Source: Stramonita haemastoma
Taxonomy: Eukaryota > Mollusca > Gastropoda > Neogastropoda > Muricidae
Length of the DNA: 64,000 bases
Direction: 5' to 3'
Assembly: GCA_030674155.1 (NCBI GenBank)
Contig: CM060344.1
Location: 29,880,688 to 29,944,687 of the forward strand
Each line of letters starts with the position of its first letter. The first letter of the stretch is position 1. Positions 62,455 through 64,000 of this stretch are shown here, piece after piece. A program made the translations under genes and the position numbers. A model generated the notes under the pieces. The model was not told where the DNA came from, searched no databases, and worked only from the letters and a program-made list of their open reading frames with translations.

Positions 62455-62983
62455 ATGATGTACCTTTTTCTGGTCACTTCGAAAATCCAACCCACCATGT
62501 CCTGGTCAGGTCCAAAATGTAACCCATCATTTTCTAGTCAGGTCAAAAAGCTGTTCCATATTTTCCTGGTCAGGTCTGAAATCCAACCCACCATTTCCTT
62601 GTCAGGTCCAAAATCCAACCCACCATACCATAGTCGGGTCTAAAATCTGATCCACCTTTTCCTGGTCAGGTCCAAAATCCAACCCACCATTTCCTGGTCA
62701 GGTCCAAAATCTGATCCACCTTTCCCTGGTCAGGTCCACATTTTGATCCACCTGTTTCTGGCCCAGTCAAAAATCGAATCCACCTTTTCCTGGTCAGGTC
62801 CAAAGTTCAGTCTACTCATCTTTTCTCATTGTCTAAAATCCTCCTTTTGTTCGTTGGGTTAAAAATATAACCAACATTTGCCTCATCCCGTCCAAAGTGC
62901 AACCCAGGTCTTCGTACTTTTGTCTCAAATCTAACCCACTTTTTTCTGGTTAGGTCCAAATCCAACCTCATTTTGGTTTTTGT
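62455..62983 (+). repeat. Class A minisatellite array A7
   Basis: About ten forward monomers are followed by the anchor at 62808-62983, which carries the same private variants as the inverted anchor at 57783-57952. It ends at the standard A-to-B junction (TTTGTAGTACAGAAAATAT). Confidence 0.9.
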
Positions 62984-64000
62984 AGTACAGAAAATATATT
63001 TTGTTTTAAGCAAAACCCCTTGCGTACACGTTAAAAACCCGTTTTGGACTTTCGAAAGAACAGGTCATCGTGTGCCGGTAGGAGTGGTTGACAAAATAAT
63101 GAAAATAAAAAGCCCCAGCAGGCACACAGATTTCCCTGAAGAAAAATCGTGGAGTTGGAGTCCCCAGGGCGGTTCGGGGTTCCTTCGACGGTACTGGAAC
63201 CATTCGTATTGGTCATTGCCTTTCCAATGGATCATTCCAGTGGCGTGGAGCAGACGCTGCATGGGTAACAGCTTGTCCTCCATAGTTTTTTTTACCCAGG
63301 CTTTGCGCTCTTAACACTAGAGCGCAACTCCACAGTCTTCCACGACTCATGGGTGACTACTACTACTACTGACACTACAAACACGCATTTTACTTTACGT
63401 ATTTTACTACACTATAACACAAACATATTTGCACTATACAATATAATATAAAGAATATAAAACATAATTTACTGTACGATATCATAAAGGCATTTTGTAA
63501 TAGCATAGTACAGTCAAATGTTATACTACAGTAAAGGTGTTTACAGTAAAATATGTTTTCTTATGTACTTGTAAAGTATAAACCGTTTTGTAATTTTATA
63601 ATACGGTGAAATATGTTTGTTGTTTTTACAATGAATTGCACTGAATGGTGTTACATACTACAGAAAAATGTGTTTGTGTTTTAGTATAGTAAACAGTGTT
63701 TTGAAATAATAATACTGAAAAATGTGTTTTGTAGTGTTTAATGTGAGTTTTGTGCTGTTATGATAGAGTAAAATGTGTTGTGTTTTTCATAATAGTACAA
63801 CAAAAGGTTAGTTGTGTGCAGTTCTGATTCTGAAAATAAGGGAGTTTTGAAAAATGTGTTTTCTGGTGTTCTAGTAGTAGAAGTCTTTCTGTAATAGCAT
63901 AGTACAGTAAAATGTGTTTTGTAGCGTGGTTGTAAAGTATTATGCGTTTTGTTGAATTAAACAGGAAAATAATATTATGTTTTGTACAGTAAATGATGTT
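62984..64000 (+). repeat. Class B AT-rich composite block B6 (cut by window end)
   Basis: It opens with a half TIR element (about 63000-63350), a short TAC run and the opposite-polarity stretch (TACGTATTTTACTACACTAT). A short GTT tract (near 63615) and forward repeats follow up to the window edge, before the position where the core would be expected. The 113-codon frame over 62973-63314 is a TIR-element product, not a gene. Confidence 0.8.
63000..63350 (+). mobile_element. TIR element, half copy
   Basis: It runs from TTTTAAGCAAAACCCCTTGC to CCACGACTCATGGGTG. Interior landmarks CATCGTGTGCCGGTAGG, AAAAATCGTGGAGTTGG and GGATCATTCCAGTGGCGTGG are present. About 25 bp around the usual GGCTGTATATGGCAACG are deleted. 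Confidence 0.75.

Overview
The window looks like repeat-dominated nuclear DNA of an animal, most likely an aquatic invertebrate. The evidence is several eukaryotic transposon classes (Rex1/CR1-like, I-like and CR1/L2-like LINEs, a DIRS-type retrotransposon, a MITE, a SINE-like insert), long microsatellites, and no prokaryotic gene organisation. The species cannot be named from the sequence. I find no intact host protein-coding gene, rRNA or tRNA. Nearly every long open frame is a by-product of satellite DNA or a piece of a dead transposon.

Layout. Positions 1-298 are non-repetitive flank. From about 299 to the end the window alternates between two repeat classes. Class A is a roughly 32-bp minisatellite whose monomers share CCTGGTCAGGTCC. 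Every 0.5-1.2 kb it is punctuated by a longer 'anchor' block of about 190 bp. Class B is an AT-rich degenerate repeat (words like GTAAAATGTGTTTTGTAG). It contains a more complex core of about 370 bp and whole or half copies of a roughly 0.6-kb terminal-inverted-repeat (TIR) element flanked by (TAC)n. The order is A1 299-4279, B1 4280-6378, A2 6379-9861, B2 9862-16575, A3 16576-26139, B3 26140-28990, A4 28991-36966, B4 36967-39451, A5 39452-39607, B5 39608-44880, A6 44881-58183, a DIRS-like element 58184-62454, A7 62455-62983, and B6 62984 to the window end. The A-to-B and B-to-A junctions recur nearly base for base, so A+B behaves as one composite higher-order unit of several kb that has been copied repeatedly, with internal inversions.

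Insertions into this landscape: a SINE-like insert (15533-15645), an I-like LINE tail (21626-22296), a CR1/L2-like LINE tail (about 41570-42245), a 422-bp MITE (46331-46752), a 5'-truncated Rex1/CR1-like LINE with endonuclease and reverse transcriptase remnants (about 47456-50656), and a decayed DIRS-like tyrosine-recombinase retrotransposon with inverted terminal repeats and an internal complementary region (58184-62454). For the SINE-like insert, the I-like LINE, the MITE and the DIRS-like element, removing the insert restores the satellite consensus, which fixes their boundaries.

The most notable items are the composite A/B satellite with fixed junctions, its association with the TIR element, and the DIRS-like element, whose circular-junction sequence can be read directly from its internal complementary region.
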